Positions 41,308 to 52,553 are shown, counted from the stretch's first letter. The stretch is 64,000 nt of DNA from Pteria penguin (GCA_035048485.1 CM068582.1:19355570-19419569), one strand, 5' to 3'. Notes: generated by a model from the letters alone, not told the origin. Numbers and translations: made by a program.

Positions 41308-42170
41308 TCCCCGAAACTTTCGGGGGAGCATATAGTCGCTGTCGTGTCCTTCTGTCCGCCCGTCCGTTTGAGTTCATATCTCCTATACCTTTTATCAGAA
41401 TTTGATCATACTTCAACTAAATATTATCTTGGTTGATAGCTTTTGGACAAAGGTCACTCAAGGTAATCTGTGAAAGGTCAAGGTCACTTATTAACTTGAC
41501 TTGAAATACAATGAAGAATTTATATTTCCTACTCCTTCCATCAGAATTTGATCATACTTCAATAAAATTTCTTTAAGGTTAAATGCTTTGGACAAAGGTC
41601 ACTCAAGGTTGTTTCTGAAAGGTCAAGGTGACTTATTAACTGTAACTTAGAGTAACATGAAGTACGTATATCTGCTATACCTTTCATCAGTCTTTGATAA
41701 CACTTCACCAAAATATTATTTAGGTTAAGGGCTTTTGGACAAATTTAAAAGTCATTAAAAGTCATTTCTGAAAGTCAAGGTCACTTATTAACTGTGACTT
41801 CAAATATCATGATGTACTTATATCTCCTACACTTTTCATCAGAATTTGATCATACTTCATCAAAATATTATTTAGGTTAAGCGTTTTTGGACAAAAGTCA
41901 TACAAAGTCATTTATGAAAGGTCAAGATCACTCATTAACTATGACTTGAAATAACATGAAGTGCGTATATCTCCTACACCTTTGATCAGAATTTTATCAT
42001 AGTTCACCAAAATGCTATCTAGGTTAAAGGCTTTTAGACAAAGGTCACTCAAGGTCATTTCTGAAAGCTCAAGGTCACTTACAAACTATGATTTAAAGTG
42101 CCATGATGCCATGAAGTACTTATATCTCATACACTCAATGCCATTTCTGAAAGGTCAAAGCCACGATCAA
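41308..42170 (+). repeat. AGGTCA-rich dispersed repeat with a hairpin start
   Basis: Begins with a GC hairpin (CCCCGAAACTTTCGGGGGAG) followed by CATATAGTCGCTG and a TCCGCCCGTCCGT stretch. About five tandem units of roughly 165 bp follow, with ATCAGAATTTGATCATACTTCA, GACAAAGGTCACTCAAGGTC and AAAGGTCAAGGTCACTTATTAACT. It belongs to the same broad class as 1139-2632. No coding capacity seen. Confidence 0.7.
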
Positions 42171-42640
42171 AAATGTTTATTTCATGATTAATCAAGGTCA
42201 AACTCATTTTAGTTTAAGAAACTGTGATCACTTGTTGTTCTACAGTTGACTCGATTGGATATCCATATGATACATTAAGATTTGAAATTGTCATCAATTA
42301 ATACAATGATTTCCAATATATTGAGTCATTCATTTCCTTCATTATTGCTGTGCTTCTTAGAGCATACATCAGTTTTACTGATATTTTGTATATGAATTGA
42401 GTCATCAATTTTCTGCATTATAGCTTCCGTTCGGGAAGCATCCATCACTTTTACTGATACTCTTGTTTTATTTACATAAGTCGAAAGTTACTTATTTTAA
42501 CTAAACTTTTTATGATACATGCCATTCATGTATCCACAGTCATTACTTGTTATTTAATGTACCTTCATGGTGGAGTTTTTCATTTGAAAATGAAATACGC
42601 ATGTATCTTCCGTGTTAATTAAAGTGGTGTGTATTTTTCT
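42171..42640. other. Intron, partly decayed repeat
   Basis: Contains loose echoes of the preceding repeat (CATCAGTTTTACTGATA and CATCACTTTTACTGATA). No gene recognised. Confidence 0.4.
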
Positions 42641-43152
42641 GCTCCCTGCAAACAAAGTTTGAGGGTTATTTTGGAATCACCTTGTCTGTCCGTCTGTTTG
42701 TTCGTCTATCCAGAAAACTTTAACCTTGGCTATAACTTTTGAACCAAAAGAGATGGGGCCTTCATACTACACATGTGCAATTCTTGCAGCAAGACCTATC
42801 TGTCGACACCAAAATCTTTTACCCTGTGACCTTGACCTTGGCGTTTGACCTTTTGAAAAACTTTAACCTTAGCCATAACGTTTGAGACAAAAGAGTTGAG
42901 GACTTCATACTAAACATGTGTATTGCATGTGGCAAGACTTGTCTGTCGGTACCAACATTTTTGATCTTGTGACCTTGACATTTGACCTACTTAAAAAAAG
43001 AAGTTTAAATATTGGCCACAAGTGAAACAAAACATGTGTATTTATTGTGGCAAGACTTGTCAGATGGTACCAATTTGTTTTTACCTCGTGGTCTTTAACT
43101 TGGTATTAGATTTGTTGCCGAGGGGGTATTTGTCCCGTTAGGACAGTTCTAG
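42640..43152 (+). repeat. AGGTCA/TGACCTTGACC dispersed repeat next to exon C
   Basis: Starts CTGCTCCCTGCAAACAAAG, contains CTTGTCTGTCCGTCTGTTTG, two units with AACTTTAACCTTGGCTATAAC and GTGACCTTGACCTTGG, and ends in GTTGCCGAGGGGGTATTTG and CCCGTTAGGACAGTTCT. The last segment is the same 3' end as the element ending at 2632. Confidence 0.7.
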
Positions 43153-43184
43153 TCTAACTTAATTTTATGCACGTCACATTTCAG

Positions 43185-43268
43185 GACCTCAAATGATGAA
43201 GTAAGGTCTTACGCCTGGAACTGGTTAGAAATGGATGTGAGATTCCTAGAAAACTACTTCTATTACAG
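43185..43268 (+). CDS. GH20 beta-N-acetylhexosaminidase, internal exon C
   Basis: This exon is 84 bases long. It completes the split Trp (W of CW) and continues TSNDEVRSYAWNWLEMD, then RFLENYFYY, ending with the first two bases of an Arg codon (phase 2). In the family, CWxSNxxI is followed by a helix leading to the next barrel strand, and both spacing and residue types fit. The acceptor is catttcag and the donor is ACAG|GTGAATG. It lies just after an AGGTCA-type dispersed repeat that ends near 43152, so repeats come within about 35 bases of the splice acceptor without disrupting it. Confidence 0.88.
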
Positions 43269-43819
43269 GTGAATGTGGTGTGGAATTGGTCAGGAAATCT
43301 ATTGTTTTGCATCTAATTTAAAACTGAAATGAGTATCACAATCTTCGGCAATTAAAGAGTAAAATATGCATGGGGATGGGTTGCGAATTAAGTGGCATGT
43401 GGTAATAATTAATGAACGTGAATTGTGAATATATACATAGTAATGTTGCCCAAAAATAAATCACAAGTCCAACTATTAATACATTGCAGGTGGCAGGTTG
43501 TGCTAGATGTGCTTATTATATACCAGCACCCCATTGTATTGTAGCCCTCCAATAGTATTGTAGCACTCCCATTGTATTGTAGCACTCCCTTTATTTTATG
43601 ATTACATGATTTGTTTGGGAAGTCGTGAAACCCAGATGTGCAATTCTTTCGACGTTACATTTGGACAGAAAATAATGTACAAGTACAGGAGTAGACATAT
43701 GGCGTCATTATCTACAATACAATATATAGCTGCATATTCTACATGCAAAGTGTTGTCGTTGCTGATCCTTTTCGATATCAAGTCATTATATTTGAAATAG
43801 GATGTCAAATAACAACAAT
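43269..43819. other. Intron start, no recognised feature
   Basis: Contains a short TTGTAGCACTCCxxTTATT mini-repeat near 43540-43600 (about three copies). Nothing else recognised. Confidence 0.45.
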
Positions 43820-44010
43820 TTTTAGTAAATTGGTAAAGTAATCTTTTGTCATAGCATACCGCCCATCGTCCGTCCGACCATTCGTCATTCGTAAACTGGT
43901 CACATTCTCAACTTCTAATTCTATAACCACTGAAGGGATTTTGATGAATGTTTGTAAGATTAAGTAATTGGCACTATAATCAGTGTTTTGGCCAGATCTG
44001 ACAACAGGTG
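43820..44010 (+). repeat. Dispersed repeat of the CGTCCGTC class
   Basis: Contains CATCGTCCGTCCGACCATTC and ACTGAAGGGATTTTGATGAA, resembling the start of the block at 56885. Non-coding. Confidence 0.5.
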
Positions 44011-44037
44011 AATCCAAGGCAACATAAACACCATCTT

Positions 44038-44302
44038 CAATAATGTACCCCTACCCGACGTTTCGTTATATTCAGCGTTTTCAGCGCAGACCGTAAGGCA
44101 CATTTTATCTCTAAATTCTCATGATTACGTCATTATTTCCGTTACAACATTTCAAGTCATATTAACTCTTATCGTGTCTGTGATGAGAACTTCCCTAGAG
44201 TTTTTCATTATCCACTTCAAGTTTTATCAGGCGATTTGAAATTATCGTATTCAGATATTTTGTCACCTGACGTGGAAACTTCTGTTTAGGGGTACATTAT
44301 TG
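44038..44302. mobile_element. MITE-like element with 16-bp inverted ends
   Basis: CAATAATGTACCCCTA at 44038-44053 is perfectly complementary to the end TAGGGGTACATTATTG at 44287-44302, enclosing 265 bp without coding capacity. No convincing target duplication could be fixed. Confidence 0.6.
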
Positions 44303-44523
44303 TAGTTTCATAGACCGCAAAGGGCATCCTTCTTTGACAAAATTTTTCATCCGATTAGCTGCTTAAATATACAAAGGGGATCCATCAGAATTATTTTTGT
44401 TTTTGATGCCCTTGATAACTGGAAAGATGAAATACTTCTAGACATTGGTATAGAACATTTTACTCTAAATTCTCATTTATTTAAACAACCATCTAAACAG
44501 TAGCAAAATCAATTAAAAATAAG

Positions 44524-45010
44524 ATGGCAGCACTTCTTCGTGATACTTTTAAGTTTGTTCCTGCTGACAAATTAGTTATTAATGTTATCACTGTTTGAAA
44601 ATGATACTATATTGAAGTTGTTTTAAGCAAATTAAACTCCTCAAGTACATACAAAGAAACACAAATTTCAAAGAACAATATACTTCTTGAACACGAAAGG
44701 CAATTTATGATTTCAAAACCAACATCAATAAATTTGATTTTTTTTTTGTATTGGCTCCTTAAACTACGTAAACACCCATGCAATTCACGTTTTATATCAA
44801 ATTCTAGTAATTGTTCAAGAACCATTCTGTCTAAACACATCATTTCCGAATTAAAAGCTGCTGTTAAAGACCACATTATTAAATTTTGTATTGTGGTTTT
44901 TGAAAATAGCAACATCAATTACTTTTGATCTACAAAAAGTTCTGGCCAAATTATTGATAAATTTAATTCTAGAAATTATCGAGGTTCAACGTATGAATTT
45001 TCTGCTTTAT
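44524..45010 (+). mobile_element. Retroelement reverse transcriptase, N-terminal fragment (degenerate)
   Basis: Across frameshifts the + strand reads LRDTFKFVPADKLV, then FFLYWLLKLRKHPCNSRFIS, NSSNCSRTILSKHI and LKAAVKDHIIKFC. The YWLxKLxKxPxxxRFIxxSS layout is the fingers region of a reverse transcriptase found in many invertebrate retroelements and distantly recalls the PKxHK motif of Penelope-like elements. That class assignment is my inference. Stops and shifts show it is dead. The matching downstream part lies on the same strand at 50545-51520, so one element may have been split. Confidence 0.6.
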
Positions 45011-45779
45011 TGTGACACGAAGTGTTACTCGGTTTTCATCGGCGTTCTGGGTGCCGCCATATTGAATTCTTGGGATTTACCCATTTGCTCGTGCATTCCT
45101 ACATTAAGGAAATAGGTCCAAGGTGATATGCATTAAATATGCATAAATTCATGAAAAATTGATAAATTGATACGCTGGTATGTTAAGAGCTGCATATTCA
45201 TCAAATTATTTAGGAAGATGTACGGAAAGTTTATACCAGAGCTGAACAAACACGACGATTATTTTTGAGACTTACTAGCATGTAACCTATGTTTTCATTC
45301 AGTCGTTGATTACTACGCACTGATCGCACATTCCGGGCCTTTCCGACGGCCCTTGCCGACCTCAATAACAGCATACTTTTGAGGACGTTATGCCGAAAAA
45401 TTGATGTTTTAATTTATATAAGTGGGACAACAGACTGTATATATTAAATTTATTCCTTTCCGTATTGTAAACATTCTACGTAAGCTTCACCAGAGCTAGG
45501 TGTTAACTTATTTCTATTGAGATTCTTGCATGTGACCGTTTTATTATGCTGTCGTTTACTATTGCCACTCGCCAGAATCTCTTGTCGGCCTTGTCAGCCC
45601 TTCTTTACGTTATTCGGGTTTTCATGATTTGACATCCCGGGTAATAACGATAAAAACACTGTACAAACCTTTGTTTCCTGCAGAAATCAGGTCATCGATA
45701 ATATCCAGACATCTTTTCCTTCCCATGTTTCAAAACTAGAAACATAGACAATTATAATCTGTTCTCAAAAAGCGGAAAA
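45011..45779. other. Intron, no recognised feature
   Basis: AT-rich with no clear ORF, RNA or repeat structure that I recognise. Confidence 0.4.
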
Positions 45780-46200
45780 AGCATGAGGACATTAAATATC
45801 ATTCGTCTGTCTGTCCGTCTGTCACAAAAACCTTAACGTGGTCATAACATTTCAATCGTTAGAAATAGGGCCTTCGTATTTGGCATATGTGTCTCTAATT
45901 GCAATAATTTCCGTTGGTACCGAAATATGACCTTGACCGTGACCTTTGACCTACTTCAATGTAACTTTTTAACCGTAAGACGTAGGGCCTTCGTATTTGG
46001 CATGTGTGTCCCTAATGGCAATACCTTTCCATTGGTACCGAAATTCTTTTATCATGTGGCCTTGGCCGCGACCTTTGACTTACTTCAATGTAACTTTTTA
46101 ACCGTAAGACGTAGGACCTTCATATTTGGCATGTGTGTCTGTAGACATGCACAACCATGATTGTATATCACAGATCACTGCACCCTTACTGATAGACCCT
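45780..46200 (+). repeat. Dispersed repeat (CGTCTGTCACAAAA class), copy 1
   Basis: Contains GTCTGTCTGTCCGTCTGTCA, GGGCCTTCGTATTTGGCATG, TGACCTTGACCGTGACC and a tail with TAGACATGCACAACCATGA and CTTACTGATAGA. A second copy lies at 47385-47706. The short frame across it is a shadow. Confidence 0.7.
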
Positions 46201-46729
46201 CAAAATGGGGGACCACAATTCTTTGAATTTGCCTGTTTTATTAGTTTTATTCAAAAACTTTTTTTAAACTAATGAAAGTAAAGAATTTTAGTACAAAGGA
46301 TTGTACTACAGAATCGATAATGGTTTCATATATTGCCGTCATATATTCAGTATTCCTGTTCAATCATGAATGAATTTGTAAACACACTATAACTTATGTG
46401 ACTAGTTCTGCTCTGATACAAACATGGCCACGATCGAATCGAGGATTTGTGTTGTTGTTTTCGAATTTGCATATATAGAGTTACAACACATGTCGTGCAA
46501 TAATCTTTCATTTCAAAAATTCGACACGTTAACTATTTTAACTTAAATTTGCTTCAGATATAATCGTTATAATAACAATAGAGACATTGCGTGGAGTAAA
46601 AAAAAAACATTTTATATGATCTACAACAAAACATTTTATTACATTGTGACTGTATCTAGTCTCAAGGTTTTAAATTTTCAATAAATTTGTTACTGAAAAA
46701 TTAAAATGTCTTTTTCACATCACTTTTTG

Positions 46730-46930
46730 TCAACCGCTTTTGTGAAAGTGACGTGACATTAAATCTGATTCCTCCGTCTATCAGTCTGTCACAAAAACTT
46801 TAACCTGGGCTATAACCTTTGATCAAGTAGGTGTTGAATTTGAAACTTCACATGTAGATTCCTTGTAATGAGACCTTCCATTTGAGACCATTACTGTTGA
46901 CCTCCTAGAATTCTTTGAATTCGCTTGCTT
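46730..46930 (+). repeat. Dispersed repeat fragment of the same broad class
   Basis: Contains GTCTATCAGTCTGTCACAAA and CTTTAACCTGGGCTATAACC. Non-coding. Confidence 0.5.
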
Positions 46931-46979
46931 CCTCTTGACATTTATGTATCTTCAGTAACATCCTCATCTGATTACAACC

Positions 46980-47384
46980 CCCTCCTAATTACAAACATGG
47001 ATTCACAATGTTTTCTCTATCTTTGCACACATCAAATCCACAGCAAATGCTCAGCGCAAGGACAAATTTAGATCACATTGACAAAGTTTAGATGATCTTG
47101 TGCTATAGGCCTGACATCTGCAACCGTTTTACCTGTTTAGAAAACTCGATTCTAGACAAACTACAAATGCTGCAAGTAGCAAATATCTTGGGATAAAGAC
47201 TTGATTTCAAGCTTTGGAAGCTGCATGTGACATAATTTTTCGTCTTGAATGACATAGTTAGCCTTTTTGGGTACCTCAATTCCGGACAACCTACAAGTAC
47301 CAAACTTACACTAATTATTCGTCTTGGGATGCAGACTTGAAAACATGTTTCAAGCTGTACTTGACATACTTTTTGACCCCGCTT
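46980..47384. repeat. Diverged tandem repeat with CTTGGGATGCAGACTTGA segments
   Basis: Units of roughly 110 bp with GACAACCTACAAGTACCAAA and CGTCTTGGGATGCAGACTTG. Similar units occur at 49620-49920, on the other side of the MULE element. The 100-residue minus frame across it is not a convincing gene. Confidence 0.45.
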
Positions 47385-47706
47385 TTCGCGCAAGCGTGGG
47401 GACATAACATCTCATTCCTCTGTCCGTTTGTCTGTCTGCCCGTCTGTCACAAAATCTTTAACCTTGGTCAGAACTTTTAACCGTATGACGTATGGCCTTA
47501 TTAGGCATGTGTTTCCTTCACTGAAATACCTTTCCGTTGGTACTAGAAGTTTTTTATAATGTGACCTTGACCGTGACATTAGACCTAAATGTACTTCAAT
47601 GTAACTTTCTAACCGTAAGATATAGGGCCTTCATATTTGGCATGTGTGTCTGTAGACATGCACAGCTATGACAATATGTCACAGATCACTGTACCCTTAC
47701 TGATAG
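47385..47706 (+). repeat. Dispersed repeat (CGTCTGTCACAAAA class), copy 2, ending at the MULE boundary
   Basis: Starts with a hairpin-like GACCCCGCTTTTCGCGCAAG, then CGTGGGGACATAAC, and ends CCCTTACTGATAG. It parallels copy 1 up to that point and then diverges where the MULE element begins, giving independent support for the insertion junction near 47707-47714. Confidence 0.65.
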
Positions 47707-47714
47707 AACGTGTC

Positions 47715-49291
47715 TGCACGTTTCTACAACATTCCAATATTTGGTATTAAAAAGGTAGAGAAAAATGTTGGAGAAACGTGCAAACAATTCCAATGCTTAA
47801 TTGTGATCTTAATTACGGCAATTGTCTGTGCTTATCTAAACACACCAAATTTTGGTTACCTGTAATTTACCTGTATTTTTAGTCAAAAACAGTGTCGCAA
47901 GATTTAAAGCATGTATTAAAGATAAATAAGGCATTTAATGATAGTTTATATTTGTTCATATTTACACATGCACAGACAGTTCATACATTGTAACACATAT
48001 TCATAAATATTGCATGTATATATAAGAAAATTGTAAGTCCATAAGTACATAGCACATACAGTTCATATATATAGCACGAGTACATGTATTCTGTTGCATT
48101 ACATTGAAAATATGAATTTGAAAGTACTGCACATGTAATTAGTAGCACACAACGTCCTAAATACCACACAAGTCACATCACTATTCGAGGTGGAGGAGGT
48201 GGGAGGGGGCGTCGGTGTATTCCATGATGGTCATCTGGGATGCTACAAGTTGTTGCTTCAGTCGCATGAGTCTGCTGTCGATCATCTGGTACTTCTTCCT
48301 CTTCAGCTTCCTTTTACTGACCGCCGACAGCTGGATTCTGGTTGCCTCTGTAGTGGCATGTTCCTTCTGCAGCAATTCGATCAGCTGAAATATGTTGGGG
48401 TGACCATGGTTAAGTCTCTTGTTAATTCTACTGTGCCAGCCCTCTATGTTGTTGTTGGTCCTCGGTCCCTGGTTGGTGAAGTGGTTCCATCTCTTGCGGT
48501 CGCCCTCTACCCAGTAGTCGATGACGTAGTCTGCGAATGGAGTTACGTTGGTTGGATGGTGTTCTATGTCCTCGACGGCCTGGAACCATACGTCGTCAAC
48601 AAGTGGCATAGGGATGAGTGGCAGTACTGCGGCACGTCGGATGAAGCGCTGGATTTCTGGGTCCTCTCTGTATGGTACTGCAAATCCTTCTGCTTGAGTT
48701 CGTCGCCATATAGCCTGTATATAGTGGAAGAAGCAGCCTCGGATGTGAGTAGTGGGGAAGACTGTATGGATGGTGTTCCGTACTGCAGTCTCGAAGTCGG
48801 CGAAAAAGACCTCTGGAAGGAGTTGATGACCGATGCGTTGACATACATCCTTGAGTAGGCGAAGGAGTCCAGTGTATAGTTGCTCGCTCTTCCCGGGTGG
48901 GAGGGCGTAGACCAGTGGGTAGGTGGATCCGTTGACTTCTGCATGGAAACTGTATAGTTGAGAAAACAGTACTGGTGCTGCGTAGAATGTGCCATCCCCG
49001 AAGATAGTTGATGTTTGATACACATTCGAAATATGTTATTAATAAAAAGTGCATGCAAAGTGTTGTAAAAGAGGTACAATGAATTAAGAATCAAGAATAA
49101 AGTAAATAATGTATCATCAACCATGTAGAAAAAATGTATTAAATAAAAACAGACACCATACAGGTGTAGGTAATAAGCGATAATCGTTATAAAAACGCCA
49201 TTTATGCTAATAACACTTCTATTATTCTGGCTTAGATTGGAATGTTGGAGAAACGTGCATAGGGAATTTTCAAATGTTGGAGAAACGTGCA
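47715..49291 (-). mobile_element. MULE-type DNA transposon relic with multiple inverted end motifs
   Basis: The motif TGCACGTTTCTMCAACATT occurs at 47715-47733. Its complement occurs at 47764-47782, 49241-49259 and 49273-49291. The outer left and inner right copies extend their match into CCAAT. A transposase frame lies between them on the minus strand. I could not find an exact 8-10-bp target duplication. The 217 bp between the transposase start and the right inner end is too short for the usual N-terminal DNA-binding region. Confidence 0.7.
48181..49023 (-). CDS. MULE transposase domain, N-terminally incomplete
   Basis: This 280-codon frame begins at GTG, preceded in frame by HISN and a TAA, so there is no proper ATG and the N-terminal part is lost or in an unseen exon. 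Features of the MULE transposase domain appear in order: IFGDGTF (first catalytic Asp, about residue 10), LVYALPPGK (about 37-45), FFADFETAV (second Asp, about 76), RGCFFHYIQAIWRRTQ (Cys/His pair typical of MULEs, about 95-110) and PRTNNNIEGWHSRIN (conserved tail, about 186-200). The C-terminus is Lys/Arg-rich and ends normally at TAG. The family cuts and pastes DNA in the nucleus. The frame has no internal stop over 843 bp, so it is fairly young. Frames on the opposite strand and in other registers are shadows. Confidence 0.85.
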   Translation of the reverse strand: MYQTSTIFGDGTFYAAPVLFSQLYSFHAEVNGSTYPLVYALPPGKSEQLYTGLLRLLKDVCQRIGHQLLPEVFFADFETAVRNTIHTVFPTTHIRGCFFHYIQAIWRRTQAEGFAVPYREDPEIQRFIRRAAVLPLIPMPLVDDVWFQAVEDIEHHPTNVTPFADYVIDYWVEGDRKRWNHFTNQGPRTNNNIEGWHSRINKRLNHGHPNIFQLIELLQKEHATTEATRIQLSAVSKRKLKRKKYQMIDSRLMRLKQQLVASQMTIMEYTDAPSHLLHLE

Positions 49292-49620
49292 TGAACCGTT
49301 TTGACTATACACCACTCAGGAAGAAAAGTCATTATTCTGCTCTCTATAGCGATAGGAGATGACAGATATATCTTTTCTGTTTAAGAAAATAAAGCATGAC
49401 AAGGGCAGTGTAACTTTGAAAACAGTATTGAATCTATGGTTTTTATCATGATTAAGGGTAGATGCCATGCTTCACGAGATATTTTATCAAAATTAACCAA
49501 TGATAAACTTCATTTCACTTTTACTTAAGAGTTGTTTTTCCATGATGAAATGTGTAAATTCTTCTTTCCTTGAATTTGTTATTAACTGTATTTTAACTCC
49601 AATTTAATCTTTTGCTACTT
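49292..49620. other. Intron, no recognised feature
   Basis: Unremarkable AT-rich sequence after the MULE right end. No gene recognised. Confidence 0.4.
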
Positions 49621-49920
49621 GACCAGTTACTAAAAGCCCGGCTACCAGTACTGTTAGTACTTTGATGATAACCTGTTTGGGGCACGAGTATCTCAGTTAT
49701 GGACAGTACAAGTACCAAACTTGTAGCAAGGATTCATCTATGGGATGCACACTAGAGTACCTAGTTCGGTTGCTTCTGGTGACATTTTTTCCACTTGAGT
49801 GATTTGGTTTACCTCAGTTTGCGACAAACTAGTAAAAATAAAAGACTTCTTACTCGGCCGTATGGTTCATCTTGGGATGCAGACTTAATCGTATGTTTTC
49901 TTATAACTATTCCCACTTCA
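49621..49920. repeat. Diverged tandem repeat related to 46980-47384
   Basis: Contains GACAGTACAAGTACCAAACT, CTATGGGATGCACACT and CATCTTGGGATGCAGACTTA. Shares these words with the block left of the MULE. Confidence 0.45.
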
Positions 49921-50118
49921 ATTTTGTTTCATTAAAAGAGAATTGATTTGAATAGCTAAATAATGATTCAAGAGTCATTTTGAATTTGTGCCGTTAAATC
50001 TAAAAATGAAACTAGTTCTGAAATAATACTATTGATAACACTAATTCCTCTTCATCTTCAAATGAGTGTCACTTAGGACCTTCAGTCCTTTGATATACTA
50101 CTTTACCTCAAGGGTTAA

Positions 50119-50332
50119 TATTGATCGATTGATTGACTTTTGTTCAACGTCACACCACGAATATTTCCTGTATATGGTGACGCCATCTGCCTGATGCAGG
50201 GCATACAAACGACACGGGGCCTCGGTTTTCACTGTCTCATCCGAAGGACAAGACACCGGCATGACTAGAGCGGGACTCGAACCCCGGCCTCCTGATCAGG
50301 AGACGAGCGCGATAACACTAGGCTATGTCGCC
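50119..50332 (-). mobile_element. tRNA-derived SINE, minus strand (internally deleted copy)
   Basis: Read on the minus strand from 50332, the head is tRNA-like: a degenerate A box (TAGCCTAGTGTTA) and a B box GGTTCGAGTCC. Unique sequence follows (ATGCCGGTGTCTTGTCC, CGAGGCCCCGTGTCG) and then a tail of ATCAATCGATCAAT type. Compared with the copy at 54058 it lacks about 60 bp in the middle. It is a SINE, not a functional tRNA gene. Confidence 0.8.
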
Positions 50333-50544
50333 TTCACGACTTAATAAAAACAAATTGTTTTCTCTAATACGCTGGCATAGACTCCAGCAGAGAGTATAAA
50401 ACATTAACTCTGCAATTCTAAAAATTCAGGATGGTATTTTTTTTCTAATAAACAATATTAGAACATATACACCTTATAATTTTGCATAATTATGATATAT
50501 TTTACATAATAATGATGATGATGATGATAATAACAATAATAATT

Positions 50545-51520
50545 ATATTAACAATATAATTCTTACAAATATTGGATTTGCAATGAACTTTGTAATGTCA
50601 TCACTTTTTCGATGGACAATATTTTTGTGCATTTTAATGGCAAAAGAAATACTTGGAATTTTTATAGGCACCCACTGTGCCCCTCTTGTGGCAGACCTGG
50701 TTTTTTTTTTTTTTTTTTGGGGGGGGGGTTGTGAGAGGAAGTCTCGTGATTCAACTTTAAAATTCTAAACGCTCTGAACTCATTGATAATTAAACGACAC
50801 ATCTAGATATCTGAATGATATGCCTACTATTATTGATAACCCAGAGTTTGAAACATACATTACAAACATCTATCCTCTGGAACTTCAACTCAATAAAGCC
50901 AACGTATCTAATAAAGAATCACCTTGTTTAACCTCAACATCACGATTAATGATAAAAAACCCTTTATATACACTAGTATTTACGATAAACGTGAAGACTT
51001 TTGATTTCCTATAATTGTTAATTTTGTTAGATGGTGGGGTGTTCCTCGACACCTATCATATGGTATTTACATTTCCTAATTGGTTTGATTTGCTAGAGCC
51101 TGCACTGGCGTTTTAGATTTTTTTGACTAAAATATACAAATTGCTTCGAAATATTTGACTCAGGGTTACATATACCTTATACTCAGAAAAACTTTCTGAA
51201 AATTTTAAGAATCTTATTCAAAAGCCTTTATCAAAATTCGGAGGTATTACATGTACTTTTTAAAATTATGTGTCCAACGCTATCTCGTGTCCACAATTCT
51301 ACGATGATCTTTTAATAAATTAAAAATGGTCAAAATCTCCGATGACTTCATTGCATCAGTTTTAAAGATAGTCAAACCCCTTAGGCATCGCAAATATGAC
51401 CCTAAGATCATTGCTAAGTCATGCAGTGAACCCCTCTACAGACGTTTTTCTGGAGCGTTGCCCTCTGACTTACAGGGCGGTTGGGATTTTATGACGGGCT
51501 TTGTCTAAACTACTAGTACC
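50545..51520 (+). mobile_element. Retroelement reverse transcriptase, palm to C-terminal fragment (degenerate)
   Basis: Frames joined across shifts read YKYWICNELCNVITF, GIFIGTHCAPLVADL (the RT motif normally GIPMGTxCAPLxADL), IDNPEFETYITNIYPLELQL and, near the end, MVKISDDFIASVLKIVKPLR. Frameshifts, a poly-T/poly-G run at 50701-50727 and stops make it non-functional. The same family is present on the minus strand at 59634-60140, which confirms the reading. It probably continues the N-terminal fragment at 44524-45010. Confidence 0.7.
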
Positions 51521-51850
51521 TCAGAGGAGATAAGGTTCTGAACCTTGTTCCCTCTGACTGTTAGTCGGGACACCGATGGAACAAGGACCTTGGATCGCTT
51601 TCAGAAGACCAGAATATGGTAGGCTCAAATTGACGTCAATTTTATATTTTATATAGTAATTATTTATTCATTATACATGTCTTGTGTGTATTTTAAGACA
51701 TCTCAAATAGGGTAGCCTGTTGGTCTTTCATCTATATTTATTGAGCATAATTTATATATTTTTAAATGTCCTTTAATTGTTCCGCCATTGTGGTGAGTGG
51801 GAATGTGGGCCTGTAAATCGGTCAATCACACCAAATGAGTACCCTACGTC
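51521..51850 (+). mobile_element. 3' untranslated part of the retroelement
   Basis: Shares blocks with the complement of 59280-59620, including CCCTCTGACTGTTAGTCGGGA, TCGCTTTCAGA, GTGAGTGGGAAxGTGGGCC and CACACCA. This marks the common 3' end of the two copies. Confidence 0.6.
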
Positions 51851-52548
51851 ACTTCAATTGTCCGCCCTCAGTCGGTGCCTCACCTGCATTACAGCTGAAG
51901 TTGTCTGTGATGTCTGTGTTGTCTGTCTCTATTCTTTGCTATTTTGTCAGTGAGAACTTTTGTCATCTGAGTCAGATGTCTTTTTGCTTTCGTTTATTGT
52001 ATCTTAAATTGCTTATACTGCATTAATTGAATTATTTTAATATTTTCGTGAGATATATATTGTAGAAAGCTAGAATGTGGTAATGTTTATAATGCTTTCA
52101 TTTAAAGGTTGAAAAAGAAAGGGCAACAATATAGGTGTATTATATTTAGCTCGTATGGACTTCTTCAGAGCTAGTGATAACTTTTGTTACAACGTGGCAT
52201 GGATAAAGTACTCAGAGAAGTTAATCTTTATTCATTTAAGGAATAGATCCAATGTGGAAAAACATTGGCGACTTTTAATGAGGTCCAGGTGTCTTGATCG
52301 GGTGACCTACAAAATTGTTCAGTGAAGTGCTTTAATCCTGTTTCGATACTGATATCAAGCGCTTGACATACATGTATTTTTCACATCTTGTCAGAGAAAG
52401 CAATTTTCGGGTAATTTCTCTTGTTTCTTTCTTGTAAACAATTACTTTTATTCTACATATGTGTTGTATATTGCATTTTATCTATATTTTAGGAAAATAA
52501 AGGTTATTGGAAAGAATTGAAATCTAGAATTCTAGAATGCAGAATTCG
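51851..52548. other. Intron, no recognised feature
   Basis: Apart from a possible remainder of the retroelement tail, no gene, RNA or repeat is recognised. Confidence 0.4.
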
Positions 52549-52553
52549 TTTGT

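Noticed and set aside
47103..47405. 100-residue minus frame
   Set aside because: Lies in a diverged tandem repeat (47100-47380) shared with 49620-49920; no domain and no conservation signal.
48190..48858. 222-residue + strand frame opposite the MULE transposase
   Set aside because: It is the antisense shadow of the transposase, which carries the recognisable motifs.
47705..49300. An exact 8-10-bp target duplication for the MULE
   Set aside because: GAACGTGT on the left and GAACCGTT on the right are similar but do not match exactly, so I do not claim it.
50281..50332. A functional tRNA gene on the minus strand
   Set aside because: The B box is good, but the A box and acceptor stem are degenerate and it continues into a SINE body.
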